From DATBGS01 sp036557885 (lineage in GTDB: Bacteria > Chloroflexota > Ktedonobacteria > Ktedonobacterales > DATBGS01): a stretch of 50,277 bases of DNA. The position numbers were made by a program, and so were the translations under genes. This document shows, one piece after another, positions 8,600 through 17,462 of this stretch (the first letter of the stretch is position 1; each line of letters begins with the position of its first letter). Location of the stretch: assembly GCA_036557885.1 (NCBI GenBank), contig DATBGS010000078.1:1-50277 (forward strand), given 5' to 3'. The notes beneath the pieces are model-generated. The model did not search any database. It was not told where the DNA came from and saw only the letters and a program-made list of their open reading frames with translations.

Positions 8600-10072
8600 G
8601 TGTCTGTAATGCCCAGGCATTATTTGTGTTTGTATGGTCATTTTTACCAGCCGCCACGAGAAGACCCCTTTACCGGCAAAATCTCCCCAGAGCCTGGGGC
8701 AGCCCCTTATGCGAACTTCAACGAGAAGATTACGGCTGAGTGCTATCGCCCCAATGCCGAAGCAGGCAATTTTGAACACATCAGCTTTGATCTGGGGCCG
8801 ACTCTGGCTACCTGGATGGAAAAGCACGCGCCCGATGTCTACGCGCGCATTCTCGCGGCAGATTGGCTGAGTGTGCAGCGTACTGGACATGGCAACGCGC
8901 TGGCCCAGGCATATAACCATACGATTTTGCCGCTGGCAACGATCCGTGATAAACGCACGCAGATTGCCTGGGGAATGGCAGATTTTCAGCACCGCTTTGG
9001 TCGCAAACCCGAAGGGATGTGGCTGGCGGAAACAGCGGTGGATATGGAGTGCCTGGAAGTGCTGGCTGATGCAGGGATCACGTATACCGTGCTGGCGCCC
9101 TGGCAGGCCGCAGAGGGGATTGATGCCACCGAACCCTATCTGGTACGTCTGGGCAACGGGCGCTCCATTACGGTGTTCTTTTATAATGCCCCCTTGTCCG
9201 GGGGTGTTTCTTTTGATGGCAGCATGACGCATAATGCGGATTCGTTTGCTGCCAGTTATTTGCCGCACCACCTGAACCGCCGAAAGGATGAGCAGGGGGA
9301 AGCACAGTTGATTACGGTGGCGACGGATGGGGAGTTGTACGGCCATCATAAGCCCCGGCGCGATCAATTCCTGGCGCATCTGGTACGCCAGGGAGCGCCA
9401 GCATTTGGCTTTGAGGTGTGTTCGCTGGGGAGTTATCTGGATCGCTTCCCTCCCAAGAAGGAAACGAAACTGCACACGCCGAGTTCCTGGAGCTGTCATC
9501 ATGGGGTACTGCGCTGGGGGGCTGGCTGTGGCTGCACAGAGGGAGATACGGCGTGGAAGCCCGCGCTGCGGCGGGCGTTTGATCATCTGGCGGCAGCAGG
9601 CGACGCGCTTTTTGAGCAGCATCTGGTGCCAGTGGTAGATGACCCTTGGGCGGCGCGCGATGCGTATCTCGCGCTCCAGCAGGGCTGGATGGAGCCGGGG
9701 GCGTTCTGGGCGCGACATGGGAAAAAGGGCCGTCCGCCGAAAGATCAGACAACGTTGGAACAGGCGCTTCTGCTGCTGCAAGCGCAGTATTATCAGCAGT
9801 GGATGTTTACCAGTTGCGGCTTTTTCTTTGAAGACCTGGACCGCATTGAGCCGCGCAACGATATTGCCTTTGCGCGCCGGGCGATCAGCCTCTACTGGCA
9901 GGCGACATGGGTGGATATGCAGCGCGCGTTTCTGGCTGATCTGGCTGAGGCGCGAAGCTGGCGCACCGGCAAGACTGGAGCCGATCTCTATCGTAAGCTG
10001 CCAGTGGTGAGCGTGGAGAAGCTGCCTGGTGTGGAGGTGGCTGTGTCTGGCCGCAGTGGGTTAGCCACATAA
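8600..10072 (+). CDS. Glycoside hydrolase family 57 protein (GH57/DUF3536 type)
   Basis: 490 residues. The GH57 N-terminal signature LYGHFYQPPRE comes first, then GMWLAETAVDMECLEVLADAG, where the Glu of WLAE fits the GH57 nucleophile. TVATDGELYGHHKPRRD supplies the Asp/His-containing motif, and SWSCHHGVLRWGAGCGC is typical of the DUF3536-containing subgroup. Such enzymes act on alpha-glucans, but this subgroup is uncharacterised. GTG 8600 is chosen because GAGG lies 7 nt upstream; ATG 8609 (MPRHYLCLYG) is 16 nt from that site. The nearest downstream gene is trmD, 18 nt away on the same strand, so the two are probably co-transcribed despite unrelated roles. Confidence 0.88.
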   Translation: MSVMPRHYLCLYGHFYQPPREDPFTGKISPEPGAAPYANFNEKITAECYRPNAEAGNFEHISFDLGPTLATWMEKHAPDVYARILAADWLSVQRTGHGNALAQAYNHTILPLATIRDKRTQIAWGMADFQHRFGRKPEGMWLAETAVDMECLEVLADAGITYTVLAPWQAAEGIDATEPYLVRLGNGRSITVFFYNAPLSGGVSFDGSMTHNADSFAASYLPHHLNRRKDEQGEAQLITVATDGELYGHHKPRRDQFLAHLVRQGAPAFGFEVCSLGSYLDRFPPKKETKLHTPSSWSCHHGVLRWGAGCGCTEGDTAWKPALRRAFDHLAAAGDALFEQHLVPVVDDPWAARDAYLALQQGWMEPGAFWARHGKKGRPPKDQTTLEQALLLLQAQYYQQWMFTSCGFFFEDLDRIEPRNDIAFARRAISLYWQATWVDMQRAFLADLAEARSWRTGKTGADLYRKLPVVSVEKLPGVEVAVSGRSGLAT

Positions 10073-10090
10073 GGCAGTGGGGATTCAGCA

Positions 10091-10933
10091 GTGAGCCAGC
10101 TATCTGATGAGATGTCAGGGATTCAGCCACCAGAAGCCGAGAGGCCAGAGAACTCCGCCAGCCGCGCAGTATCCCTGCACTTTGATATTTTTACCCTGTT
10201 TCCAGGCATGTTTCGCGGCCCGTTTGAAGAAAGCATTCTGAAACGGGCGCAAGACCAGGGGCTGATTTCGCTGGCCCTATACAATATCCGCGATGCCACG
10301 ACTGATAAGCATCATGTGGTGGATGATTACCCCTATGGCGGCGGCGCGGGGATGGTGATGAAACCTGGCCCTGTCTTTGCAGCAGTGGAGGCGGTCTATC
10401 AAGGTGGTCCCATTGTGCTGCTGACTCCCCAGGGGCGAGTGTTTACACAGGCGATTGCCCAGGAACTGGCGCGCGAGCAGCGTATCACGCTGATCTGTGG
10501 GCATTATGAGGGGGTAGATGAGCGCATTCTCAGCCATTTAGCCACCGACGAACTCTCCATCGGGGACTATGTGCTGACCGGCGGAGAACTGGCGGCAATG
10601 GTGGTGGTGGACGCAGTGAGCCGTCTGGTGCCAGGTGTGCTGGGTGGGGCGGCTTCCACCCTGGAAGAATCACACAGCAGCGGGCTGCTGGAATACCCGC
10701 ATTACACGCGGCCACCGGAGTTTCGTGGCTGGAAGGTGCCGGATATTTTGCTGAGCGGGAATCATGGCGCGGTTGAGCGCTGGCGTCGTAAAGAGGCGCT
10801 GCGGCGCACGCGCGCGCGGCGACCAGACTTGCTGGCAAAAGCAAACTTGAGCGCGCTGGATCGCAAGCTGCTGGGAGAGATTGAGGCGCAAGAGCGAGCC
10901 GAGGCACAGGAGCGAGCCGAGGCGCAAGAGTGA
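10091..10933 (+). CDS. trmD: tRNA (guanine-N1)-methyltransferase TrmD
   Basis: 280 residues. TrmD methylates G37 next to the anticodon in tRNAs such as tRNA-Pro and tRNA-Leu, preventing frameshifts. The trefoil-knot SAM-binding family motifs are all present: FDIFTLFPGMF, PYGGGAGMVMKPGPVF, ICGHYEGVDERI, SIGDYVLTGGELAAM, then EYPHYTRPPEFRG. An N-terminal extension of about 28 residues precedes the fold. The C-terminus is a short repeat-encoded tail (AQERAEAQERAEAQE). The GTG start at 10091 is 18 nt after the GH57 gene. In many bacteria trmD sits with rpsP and rimM; here those genes are 29 kb away. Confidence 0.96.
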   Translation: MSQLSDEMSGIQPPEAERPENSASRAVSLHFDIFTLFPGMFRGPFEESILKRAQDQGLISLALYNIRDATTDKHHVVDDYPYGGGAGMVMKPGPVFAAVEAVYQGGPIVLLTPQGRVFTQAIAQELAREQRITLICGHYEGVDERILSHLATDELSIGDYVLTGGELAAMVVVDAVSRLVPGVLGGAASTLEESHSSGLLEYPHYTRPPEFRGWKVPDILLSGNHGAVERWRRKEALRRTRARRPDLLAKANLSALDRKLLGEIEAQERAEAQERAEAQE

Positions 10934-10936
10934 GCC
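10883..10936 (+). repeat. 18-bp tandem repeat encoding the TrmD tail
   Basis: Three units of GAGGCGCAAGAGCGAGCC or a near copy occur at 10883-10900, 10901-10918 and 10919-10936. In the third unit CGA is TGA, which is the trmD stop (10931-10933). A degenerate fourth unit follows. The tail length is therefore set by slippage and a point change. Confidence 0.8.
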
Positions 10937-11083
10937 GAAGCAGAGGAAAGTGAGGGAACACAGCTTCACCGCAGGCTAGCCGAAGAGGGCGGAAAGGGAT
11001 ATAATAGATAGCAGGGGAATGGATGGAAGCCAGTTTTCTTCAAAGAGCCGTCACACAGCATAGATTCTGATGCTGAAGCAGGT

Positions 11084-11089
11084 TATAAT
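11084..11089 (+). promoter_or_regulatory. Possible -10 box upstream of the ferredoxin gene
   Basis: TATAAT at 11084-11089 lies 120 nt before the ferredoxin start; a second TATAAT is at 11000-11005. Neither has a good -35. A hairpin with 8 bp and one bulge (about 11150-11170) lies between them and the gene. The 275-bp gap 10934-11208 shows nothing else. Confidence 0.3.
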
Positions 11090-11208
11090 ATCATCGCAGT
11101 TAGATATACCAAACCGCCATCGAGATGATGGAGAAGGCTGATTCCTGCATCTGAGGGGCCTCCCTCTCAGGTATCCTGGATAAACGAAGGAAAGGTAAAG
11201 GGACAGGC

Positions 11209-11478
11209 ATGACCTACGTGATTACAGAACCCTGTGTGAATGTGAAGGACGCTTCTTGTGTGGATGTGTGCCCGGTGGATTGTATCCATCCGATGCAGAG
11301 CGAAGACGAGTTTGAAAGCGTCAATATGCTGTATATCAATCCCGACGAGTGCATTGACTGCGGTGCCTGTGAGCCAGCCTGCCCGGTGAATGCCATCTTC
11401 GAGGAGAGCGCGGTGCCGGAGCAGTGGCGCCAATATATCAAGATCAACGCTGATTTCTACAAAAAGAGCAGCAAATAA
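11209..11478 (+). CDS. 7Fe ferredoxin ([3Fe-4S][4Fe-4S], FdxA-like)
   Basis: 89 residues, a small cytoplasmic electron carrier. The cysteine pattern fits a seven-iron ferredoxin: Cys9, Cys17 and Cys58 for the [3Fe-4S] cluster, and Cys21, Cys48, Cys51 and Cys54 for the [4Fe-4S] cluster. The extra Cys of the usual N-terminal CxxC position (residue 12) is Val, and Cys25 is a further free cysteine as in Azotobacter ferredoxin I. The start has an AGGG-type site 6 nt upstream. It stands alone as a monocistronic unit ended by a strong terminator. The redox partner is unknown. Confidence 0.93.
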   Translation: MTYVITEPCVNVKDASCVDVCPVDCIHPMQSEDEFESVNMLYINPDECIDCGACEPACPVNAIFEESAVPEQWRQYIKINADFYKKSSK

Positions 11479-11515
11479 GCTCCCAGGCGCATACTTTTGA
11501 GCCTCAGATAGATCA

Positions 11516-11590
11516 AAACACGCCTGGTGCTTGCACGTCCAGGCAATCCACTTGACCAGTGGCGCGCAAGCACTGAGCGTGTTTTTCCTT
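11516..11590 (+). terminator. Terminator after the ferredoxin gene
   Basis: AAACACGC (11516-11523) pairs with GCGTGTTT (11577-11584), and GTGCTTGC (11527-11534) with GCAAGCAC (11566-11573), separated by a 3x3 internal loop. The large loop holds a further CCACT/AGTGG hairpin. TTTTTCC follows. It also faces the convergent binding-protein gene. Confidence 0.75.
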
Positions 11591-11679
11591 CTCTTTTTCT
11601 CCCCTCACCGCTGCTTCAGATACACTCACAGCACGTTTGCCCCAGTCAGGTATTCAGGGCAGGCACTCAGGTCAGGCGT

Positions 11680-12573
11680 TCAAGAACAGGCAAATTGGTC
11701 TGGGGCCAGGGCGCCATTCCCCTGCCCCCATTGTTGCAGGATGGAGAGATAGGTTCCGTTGCTGACCAGAGCGCAAAGCACCTGCTTTACCTTTGCCTCT
11801 AACGTGGGATTATCTTTGCGCAAGACGATGCCTTCTGGGGTGGGTGTGGTGAGCGCGGGGCCAGCCTCCAACTTTCCAGGATTTTTAAATACATAATAGT
11901 CACTGAGTGGCGAGCTTTGATAGGTGGCATCAACGTTGCCCGCGAGCAGTTGCGCCAGAGCGTCGTCTTCTGCGGCAAAGGTGAGCAACTGGATGGCCCT
12001 GGCACCACACGCGCTTTGATTCTGGGCGGTTAATTCGGCTTGCGCTGTCGTGCCTTGCTGAACAGCCACTTTTTTCCCGCACAGGCTTTTCAGGTCGCTA
12101 ATTTTCTCTGGATTGCCTGCTGGCACCAGCAGGGATTCGCCTGCCCGGAAGTAGGGGAGCATGTCTACTTGCTGCTGACGTTCTGGGGTGATGGGAATGC
12201 CAGAGATTGCCAGATCGTAGTGCTGCTTGCCAGGCGCAGGAGTGGTCAACCCTGGAATGATGGCCTCGAAATCCACCTGGACAATCGCTGTCCCTGGGCA
12301 GAGTTGTTTGCCGATGGCCTGTATCAGATCAAGATCAAAGCCGGTGGGGTGCGATGGGTTATCCGGGTCCAGAAATGATTGCGGGAACTGGTTGGTGGTG
12401 CTGGCAACCGTGAGCCTGTCTGAATTGATCAGATGCAGTTTTGTGGCATTCGCTCCGCACGCGCCGGTGGGTGGAGTGGAATTGCAGGCGGTCAGGAGGC
12501 AGACGCACAGAATGCTGAAAATCAACAGAGACGAGATCGTCGAAACGCGCCAGGCATGGAACTTTGTAGACAA
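11680..12573 (-). CDS. Amino-acid-type ABC transporter substrate-binding lipoprotein (SBP family 3)
   Basis: 297 residues. The signal peptide ends in the lipobox LLTAC (Cys30), so it is probably a membrane-anchored receptor. The periplasmic-binding fold of family 3 is evident: NQFPQSFLDPDNPSHPTGFD near residue 65, DLAISGIPITPERQQQV (the common hinge motif) and LCGKKVAVQQGTTA. It would bind a polar amino acid or similar small solute. No permease or ATPase gene is adjacent, so it is an orphan receptor here. The frame begins with TTG 12573, with a GGGGG-type site about 7 nt upstream; no other Met or Val codon precedes the signal core. Confidence 0.9.
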   Translation of the reverse strand: MSTKFHAWRVSTISSLLIFSILCVCLLTACNSTPPTGACGANATKLHLINSDRLTVASTTNQFPQSFLDPDNPSHPTGFDLDLIQAIGKQLCPGTAIVQVDFEAIIPGLTTPAPGKQHYDLAISGIPITPERQQQVDMLPYFRAGESLLVPAGNPEKISDLKSLCGKKVAVQQGTTAQAELTAQNQSACGARAIQLLTFAAEDDALAQLLAGNVDATYQSSPLSDYYVFKNPGKLEAGPALTTPTPEGIVLRKDNPTLEAKVKQVLCALVSNGTYLSILQQWGQGNGALAPDQFACS

Positions 12574-12668
12574 GCAGTGGCCCCCTGCCAGGAGAAAAAA
12601 TTACGCAGGCAAGGTTCCTGCGGCCTTGCGGCGGTTCAACTGTATCACAGCCTCACATGAAAAGGCAA

Positions 12669-13031
12669 TCAGGGCGCTGACTCGCCCCGATCCTCTTCGC
12701 TGCCGGAATCAATCACCCCACCTGGCGTTACCAGCGGTGAATCGCCCCAATCCGGCGGCCCGCCTTCTTCAACAGAACGTTTTGAGGGAAAGTCAGGTTC
12801 AGCGCCCATAAAATCGCCCTCGGCGCGACTGGGGGCTGTCCTGGCTGCGTGCAGCACCTCTTCGGGGGAGTTGAAGCGTTTGCTGTCGGGCAGGCGCAGG
12901 AAGAGCGCCTGGGGAAAAGCAGGATAGGCTGCTTTGATGTCGTTGCGAGTGAGTCCATGCGCCCAATCTATTCGGGCCAGGTGCTCTTGGAGATCGTGCG
13001 GTTCTTCTAGCCGAAGGGGGTTCTGCTGCAT
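12669..13031 (-). CDS. Hypothetical protein, 120 residues, DUF2795-like N-terminus
   Basis: A small acidic protein. The N-terminal 70 residues form a compact domain (LARIDWAHGLTRNDIKAAYP, then LPDSKRFNSPEEVLHAA) that faintly resembles DUF2795-type helical domains; this is a weak resemblance. The C-terminal 45 residues are Pro/Gly/Glu/Asp-rich and probably disordered. ATG 13031 is chosen because GGAGT lies 8 nt upstream. It is on the same strand as the binding-protein gene, with a gap of 95 nt. Function unknown. Confidence 0.7.
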   Translation of the reverse strand: MQQNPLRLEEPHDLQEHLARIDWAHGLTRNDIKAAYPAFPQALFLRLPDSKRFNSPEEVLHAARTAPSRAEGDFMGAEPDFPSKRSVEEGGPPDWGDSPLVTPGGVIDSGSEEDRGESAP

Positions 13032-13155
13032 ACTTGGCACTCCTTGAACAGTGATACGACGTGTTTGCAGACTACGCTGCAAAGCGTGTGCCAGGTGCAA
13101 ACGCAACAACATACCTGTTCGGGCGTATTACCGGGAATCCCACCGGAAAATGTCA

Positions 13156-13193
13156 GGGGAGCGAGATGGAGGCACGACTCCATCTCGCTCCCC
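13156..13193 (-). terminator. Perfect 16-bp hairpin downstream of nadA
   Basis: Arms at 13156-13171 and 13178-13193 are fully complementary (GGGGAGCGAGATGGAG), with a 6-nt loop. It is 3' of the nadBCA operon on the minus strand. The tail is TGACATTTTCC, not a proper U-tract. The rest of the gap 13032-13331 shows nothing I can name. Confidence 0.55.
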
Positions 13194-13331
13194 TCTCGCT
13201 CAATAACTCCTGTATGCGCGAACGCCCTAGTGTAAAATCACTTGACCTTTTCGGCATACTCTGCTATCCTCTCCCCAGGGCAGAGGCGACTGGAGCAACA
13301 CCGGAGAACGACCCGTATGAGGGTATTGAAA

Positions 13332-14600
13332 CTAGCCTTTGTTCGCCAGCATACGGTCAAGGGCAACACGCGCCCAGTGGGCCGTTTCGTCGTCTACTTT
13401 GACCTGGTTGATCACCTTGCCCGCCAGCAATTCATCCAGCACCCAGGCCAGATATGCCGGGTGAATGCGGTACATCGTGGAACAGGGGCACACGATGGGG
13501 TCCAGGCAGAAGATGGTCTGTTCTGGGTGCTCTTTTGCCAGGCGATGTACCAGATTGATCTCTGTGGCGATGGCCCAGATTGTTCCGGCTGGCGCTTTCT
13601 CCACCTGCGCTACGATATATTCGGTTGAGCCGTTCAGATCGGCGGCTTCAACCACCTCGCGGCGGCATTCGGGGTGAACCAGCACGCGCACCCCAGGATA
13701 TTCCTCGCGCGCTTTGGCGATCTGTTGCACGTTGAAGCGCTGGTGCGTGGTGCAGTAACCCTTCCAGAGGATGATGCGCGCCTGGAGCAACTGCTCCTCG
13801 TCGTCAATGCCGCCAAATGGCTCATGCTGATTCCAGACGACCATCTGCTCATCGGGAATGCCCATCTTGACGCCGGTGTTGCGGCCCAGGTGTTCATCGG
13901 GGAAGAAAAGCACGCGCTGGCCGCGCGCAAACGCCCAGGTGAGGACGGCTTCAGCATTGGATGAGGTGCAGACGATGCCACCATGCTTACCGCAAAACGC
14001 CTTCAGGTTGGCGGCAGAGTTCATATAGGTGACGGGGATAACGCCCGCGCGTTCCTGCCCATCCGGGCAAACCACTGGGTCAAGCACGCCCGCGCTTGCC
14101 AGGGAATCCCAGCACTCTTCTACCTCAGCGATATTTGCCATATCCGCCATTGAGCAGCCCGCCGCCGGGTTGGGCAGGATGATCGTCTGGTGTGGCCCGC
14201 TGAGAATATCGGCGCTTTCGGCCATGAAATGCACGCCGCAAAAGAGAATATAGTCGGCCTCTGGATGCGAGGCAGCAAACTGGGCCAGCTTAAACGAGTC
14301 GCCGCGCGCATCGGCATATTTGATGATCTCGTCACGCTGATAGTGATGGCCCAGGATAAGCAGCCGGCTGCCCAACTGCTGACGTGCCGCGCTGATGCGG
14401 CGGTCCAGTTCTTCTGCTGGCATCAAGGCGTATTCGCGTGGAATGTTATCGGCACGCTCAGCGCCAGCATGACGCGGGCGATGGAGGGTTGCGGTGCCTG
14501 ACGTTGCGGAGGCATTTGCGCGTTCCTGGGCGCGCCACTCGGCCAGGACCGGCAGGATACGTTCTTCTTTGCTGGGGGCGCATTGCGCTTGCAGAGCCAT
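13332..14600 (-). CDS. nadA: Quinolinate synthase NadA
   Basis: 422 residues. NadA condenses iminoaspartate with dihydroxyacetone phosphate to quinolinate, the second step of de novo NAD synthesis, using a [4Fe-4S] cluster. Visible family features are LILGHHYQRDEI at 81-92, FCGVHFMAESADIL at 120-133, and the likely cluster ligands Cys121, Cys211 (CTSSNA) and Cys371 (CPCSTMYRI). MVVWNQHEPFGG and HPECRREV are also typical of the longer NadA type. A 50-residue N-terminal extension precedes the first domain. The start has GAGGAGG 8 nt upstream. It is the last gene of nadB-nadC-nadA, 18 nt after nadC. Confidence 0.96.
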   Translation of the reverse strand: MALQAQCAPSKEERILPVLAEWRAQERANASATSGTATLHRPRHAGAERADNIPREYALMPAEELDRRISAARQQLGSRLLILGHHYQRDEIIKYADARGDSFKLAQFAASHPEADYILFCGVHFMAESADILSGPHQTIILPNPAAGCSMADMANIAEVEECWDSLASAGVLDPVVCPDGQERAGVIPVTYMNSAANLKAFCGKHGGIVCTSSNAEAVLTWAFARGQRVLFFPDEHLGRNTGVKMGIPDEQMVVWNQHEPFGGIDDEEQLLQARIILWKGYCTTHQRFNVQQIAKAREEYPGVRVLVHPECRREVVEAADLNGSTEYIVAQVEKAPAGTIWAIATEINLVHRLAKEHPEQTIFCLDPIVCPCSTMYRIHPAYLAWVLDELLAGKVINQVKVDDETAHWARVALDRMLANKG

Positions 14601-14618
14601 AATAAAAACCTCCTCGCT

Positions 14619-15503
14619 TTACTCGTTGGTGCATTCCAGCGAGAGATCAAGATTGGGCGCTGAATGGGTGAGCGCTCCAAGCGAGATAAAGTCAACACCA
14701 GTGGCAGCAACGGCAGCCAGCCGAACGGGGTCGGTGCCGATGTTGCCAGACGCTTCTATCAGGATGCGTTCGTCATGCTGGCGAATCAGTGCGACGGCTT
14801 CGCGCTGCTGCTCGACGCGCATGTTATCCAGCAGGATGACATCGGCGCGAGCGGCCAGCGCCTCACGCACCTGGGCCAGCGTTTCGCATTCCACTTCAAT
14901 TTTGAGCAGGTGCGGCGCGTGCTGACGGGCAGCAGAAATCGCTGCGCCAATGCCTCCGGCGGCCTGGATATGGTTATCTTTGATCAGGATGCCGTCATCC
15001 AGGGCAAAGCGGTGGTTGCGCGCGCCGCCCATGCGCACCGCGTATTTTTCCAGCGCGCGCAGGCCAGGAGTGGTCTTGCGCGTATCAACGATGGTGGCAC
15101 TGGTGCCTGCAATGGCAGCGACGCAGGCAGTGGTGATGGTTGCAATGCCGCAAAGATGCCCCAGAAAGTTCAGGGCGGTGCGCTCAGCGGTCAGGATGCT
15201 GCGGGCGCTGCCACGCAGCCGCAGCAGCACGTCATTGGGGGCGACCTGCGCCCCATCCGGGACAAGTTGCTCGATGGTCAGGCTGGCGTCAACTGCCTGA
15301 AAGACGGCGCGGGCGACTGGTAGCCCAGCCACTACTCCGCGTTGGCGGGTGATGAGTGTGGCGCTGATGATGCGCTCGGCTGGGATCGTGCTCAGCGTGG
15401 TCACGTCGCCAAAGCCAATATCTTCTTCCAGGGCGCGCTCGATCAGCGCCTGATCCACCCTGAGCATCTCGGCTTGTTTTGGCAGCATTTTCGTATCAGA
15501 CAT
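14619..15503 (-). CDS. nadC: Nicotinate-nucleotide pyrophosphorylase (carboxylating) NadC
   Basis: 294 residues. NadC converts quinolinate and PRPP to nicotinate mononucleotide with loss of CO2. The order of motifs is normal: ALEEDIGFGDVTT near residue 25, TAERTALNFLGHLCGIAT around 105-125, DTRKTTPGLRALEKYAVRMG, then NHRFALDDGILIKDNH, with the Arg/Lys residues that bind quinolinate. IEASGNIG and DFISLGALTHSA close the barrel. The start has GGAGGTGA at ideal spacing, placed inside the end of nadB, which it overlaps by 8 nt, so the two are translationally coupled. Confidence 0.96.
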   Translation of the reverse strand: MSDTKMLPKQAEMLRVDQALIERALEEDIGFGDVTTLSTIPAERIISATLITRQRGVVAGLPVARAVFQAVDASLTIEQLVPDGAQVAPNDVLLRLRGSARSILTAERTALNFLGHLCGIATITTACVAAIAGTSATIVDTRKTTPGLRALEKYAVRMGGARNHRFALDDGILIKDNHIQAAGGIGAAISAARQHAPHLLKIEVECETLAQVREALAARADVILLDNMRVEQQREAVALIRQHDERILIEASGNIGTDPVRLAAVAATGVDFISLGALTHSAPNLDLSLECTNE

Positions 15504-17268
15504 GGCAGGTCACCTCCTGAGCTACCCAGGGTGATGCAGCAGCGCTCGCTATGCCCTCACCAGTCGAGGTGTTGAGCAAGAGGGTGTGCAGACCATTTAG
15601 ACCGGCATTGGTGGCCGTGTAATCATGCCGATAGTGGCTCCCGCGACTTTCTTGCCGCTGAAGCGCAGCGGTGATGATCAATTGCGCTACCTGAAGCATG
15701 TTGCTGGTTTCGTATCCCGCAAAGGGCGCTGAGCCACTTTCTTCTTTCTTCGTAGTTCGCGCTTCTTCCATCAGCCGCTGAACGGCGTCTGCTGCCTGCT
15801 GTAACCCAACCTCATCGCGGTACAACGAAACATGCTCCCACATGACGCGCTGAAGGGCGCTCTGGATGCGGGCTTCCGCGATTGGCGCTGGGGCCGCTTG
15901 TGTGCTTGTAGGAAGCGCCTGTACCGAACTCCCCTTCCCGGTAAAGAGCGCGGTTGTTGTCGGCCAGGGGGTGTCGCTGCTGGGGTGGTTCCCCCCTGCG
16001 AGCACAGCGGTCATGGCCCTGGCGGCGCGGCGGCCATAGACCAGCCCCTCCAGCAGCGAATTGCTAGCCAGGCGGTTTGCTCCATGTACGCCAGTGCAGG
16101 CCACTTCGCCAATGGCATAGAGATTGGGTACGGTGGTGCGCCCCCAGGTATCCACCGCAACGCCGCCCATGAAGTAGTGGGCGGCAGGCGCTACCGGAAT
16201 CAGGTCGTGGGCCAGGTCGTAGCCATGCTGCTTGCAGATCATGGCAATCGTGGGGAAGCGCGCGTACATCGCCTCGGCGGGCAGGTGGCGCAGATCAAGA
16301 TAGGCGCTTGGCGCGTCTTCGCGCAGCATCTCACTCAGGATGGCGCGAGCCACGACATCACGGGGCGCCAGTTCAGCGTCGGGATGGTAACGCGGCATAA
16401 AGCGCTCACCGGCAGTGTTGCGCAGATACGCGCCCTCGCCCCGCACAGCTTCAGAAATCAAGAAGGCCGAGCCGCTTTCGCCTGGCGTGACTAAGACGGT
16501 TGGGTGAAACTGTGTGAACTCCAGATCAGCCAGCGCTGCGCCCGCGCGCCAGGCCAGCGCCAGGCCATCGGCAGTGGCAACCGGCGGGTTGGAGGTGCGC
16601 AGCCAGAGTCGGCCAGCGCCGCCATTTGCCAGGACGGTTGCGCGGGCAGGTAAGTCGAGCAATTGCCCAGACTGGTCAAGCGCCCGCACGCCAACACATT
16701 GCCCCTTGTCCATCAGAAGGTCTACGGCAAAGGTTTGCTCGTATATGGTGATGCTGTGGTGTGCCCGTACCGCTGCGACCAGGGCGCGTTCAATCTCTGC
16801 GCCGGTAGCGTCTCCATGCGCGTGCAGGACGCGGCGTCGGCTGTGGGCGGCTTCGTGCCCCATAATGTAGTCTTGAAACAGGTCAGCAGCAGTGGCGGCA
16901 GCAGCGGTGGGCATTGCCCCGTCAGCCGAACCCTTGCGGTCAAACTCGGTGCCAAGCTCAATCAGCCAGCGTACAGCGTCAGGGGCTTGCTCTACCAGGA
17001 TACGCACGGCGGCCTCATCGCAAAGTCCTGCTCCGGCGACCAGGGTATCGCGCAGGTGGAGTTCGGGTGAATCGTCGCTGCTGACGGCTGCCGCCAGCCC
17101 GCCCTGGGCGTAGCGTGTATTGCTTTCGCCCAGCACGCCTTTGGTGAGCAGAGCGACGCGCAGCGTGGGGGGAAATGAGAGGGCAAGCGAGAGGCCAGCA
17201 ATGCCGCCGCCAAGAATGACGACATCATAGGGTTGTTGGGAACTATGCTCAGGTTCGTTGAAGGTCAT
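15496..17268 (-). CDS. nadB: L-aspartate oxidase NadB
   Basis: 590 residues. This FAD enzyme oxidises L-aspartate to iminoaspartate, the substrate of NadA. VVILGGGIAGLSLALSFP near residue 18 is the dinucleotide-binding fold. SNTRYAQGGLAAA, FTQFHPTVL, EAVRGEGAYLRN and HYFMGGVAVDTWGRT are the catalytic-domain motifs of the succinate dehydrogenase/fumarate reductase flavoprotein family, and a C-terminal helical domain follows. The frame opens further upstream (ATG 17376), but ATG 17268 has AAGGAG 6 nt before it and starts right before the fold. It is first in nadBCA. Confidence 0.95.
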   Translation of the reverse strand: MTFNEPEHSSQQPYDVVILGGGIAGLSLALSFPPTLRVALLTKGVLGESNTRYAQGGLAAAVSSDDSPELHLRDTLVAGAGLCDEAAVRILVEQAPDAVRWLIELGTEFDRKGSADGAMPTAAAATAADLFQDYIMGHEAAHSRRRVLHAHGDATGAEIERALVAAVRAHHSITIYEQTFAVDLLMDKGQCVGVRALDQSGQLLDLPARATVLANGGAGRLWLRTSNPPVATADGLALAWRAGAALADLEFTQFHPTVLVTPGESGSAFLISEAVRGEGAYLRNTAGERFMPRYHPDAELAPRDVVARAILSEMLREDAPSAYLDLRHLPAEAMYARFPTIAMICKQHGYDLAHDLIPVAPAAHYFMGGVAVDTWGRTTVPNLYAIGEVACTGVHGANRLASNSLLEGLVYGRRAARAMTAVLAGGNHPSSDTPWPTTTALFTGKGSSVQALPTSTQAAPAPIAEARIQSALQRVMWEHVSLYRDEVGLQQAADAVQRLMEEARTTKKEESGSAPFAGYETSNMLQVAQLIITAALQRQESRGSHYRHDYTATNAGLNGLHTLLLNTSTGEGIASAAASPWVAQEVTCHV

Positions 17269-17429
17269 CCGACACTCCTTCATACCAGGTGATTTGGGGA
17301 GCGGCAGTTCAAGCAACAGGCGCTTGGTGCGGCTTTTCCCAGGTTCTTCTGCTTTGGCGCTGATCCGCGGTTTCACCTGAGCAGCCGGATCACAGAACAG
17401 CGCACTTCATGGCTTCCATTCGCAAGTTG

Positions 17430-17444
17430 GTGTATTTTATACAC
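17430..17444. promoter_or_regulatory. Palindromic operator candidate in the nadB leader
   Basis: GTGTATTTTATACAC is a perfect inverted repeat (6-bp arms, 3-nt centre) about +8 to +22 from the predicted nadB transcription start. A repressor of NAD synthesis genes (NiaR, NrtR or NadQ type) is a plausible ligand; no consensus match is claimed. Confidence 0.5.
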
Positions 17445-17445
17445 T

Positions 17446-17462
17446 TACTCTTACAAAGAGTA
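17446..17462. promoter_or_regulatory. Second palindrome, overlapping the nadB -10 and start site
   Basis: TACTCT-TACAA-AGAGTA at 17446-17462 overlaps the -10 box. Its centre is 17 nt from that of the neighbouring palindrome, so the two sites are about 1.6 helical turns apart. Confidence 0.4.

Noticed and set aside
8168..9781. A 537-codon minus-strand frame opposite the GH57 gene
   Set aside because: It is a shadow of a clear GH57 coding frame; its composition (Arg, His, Pro, Gln-rich) is that of an antisense frame.
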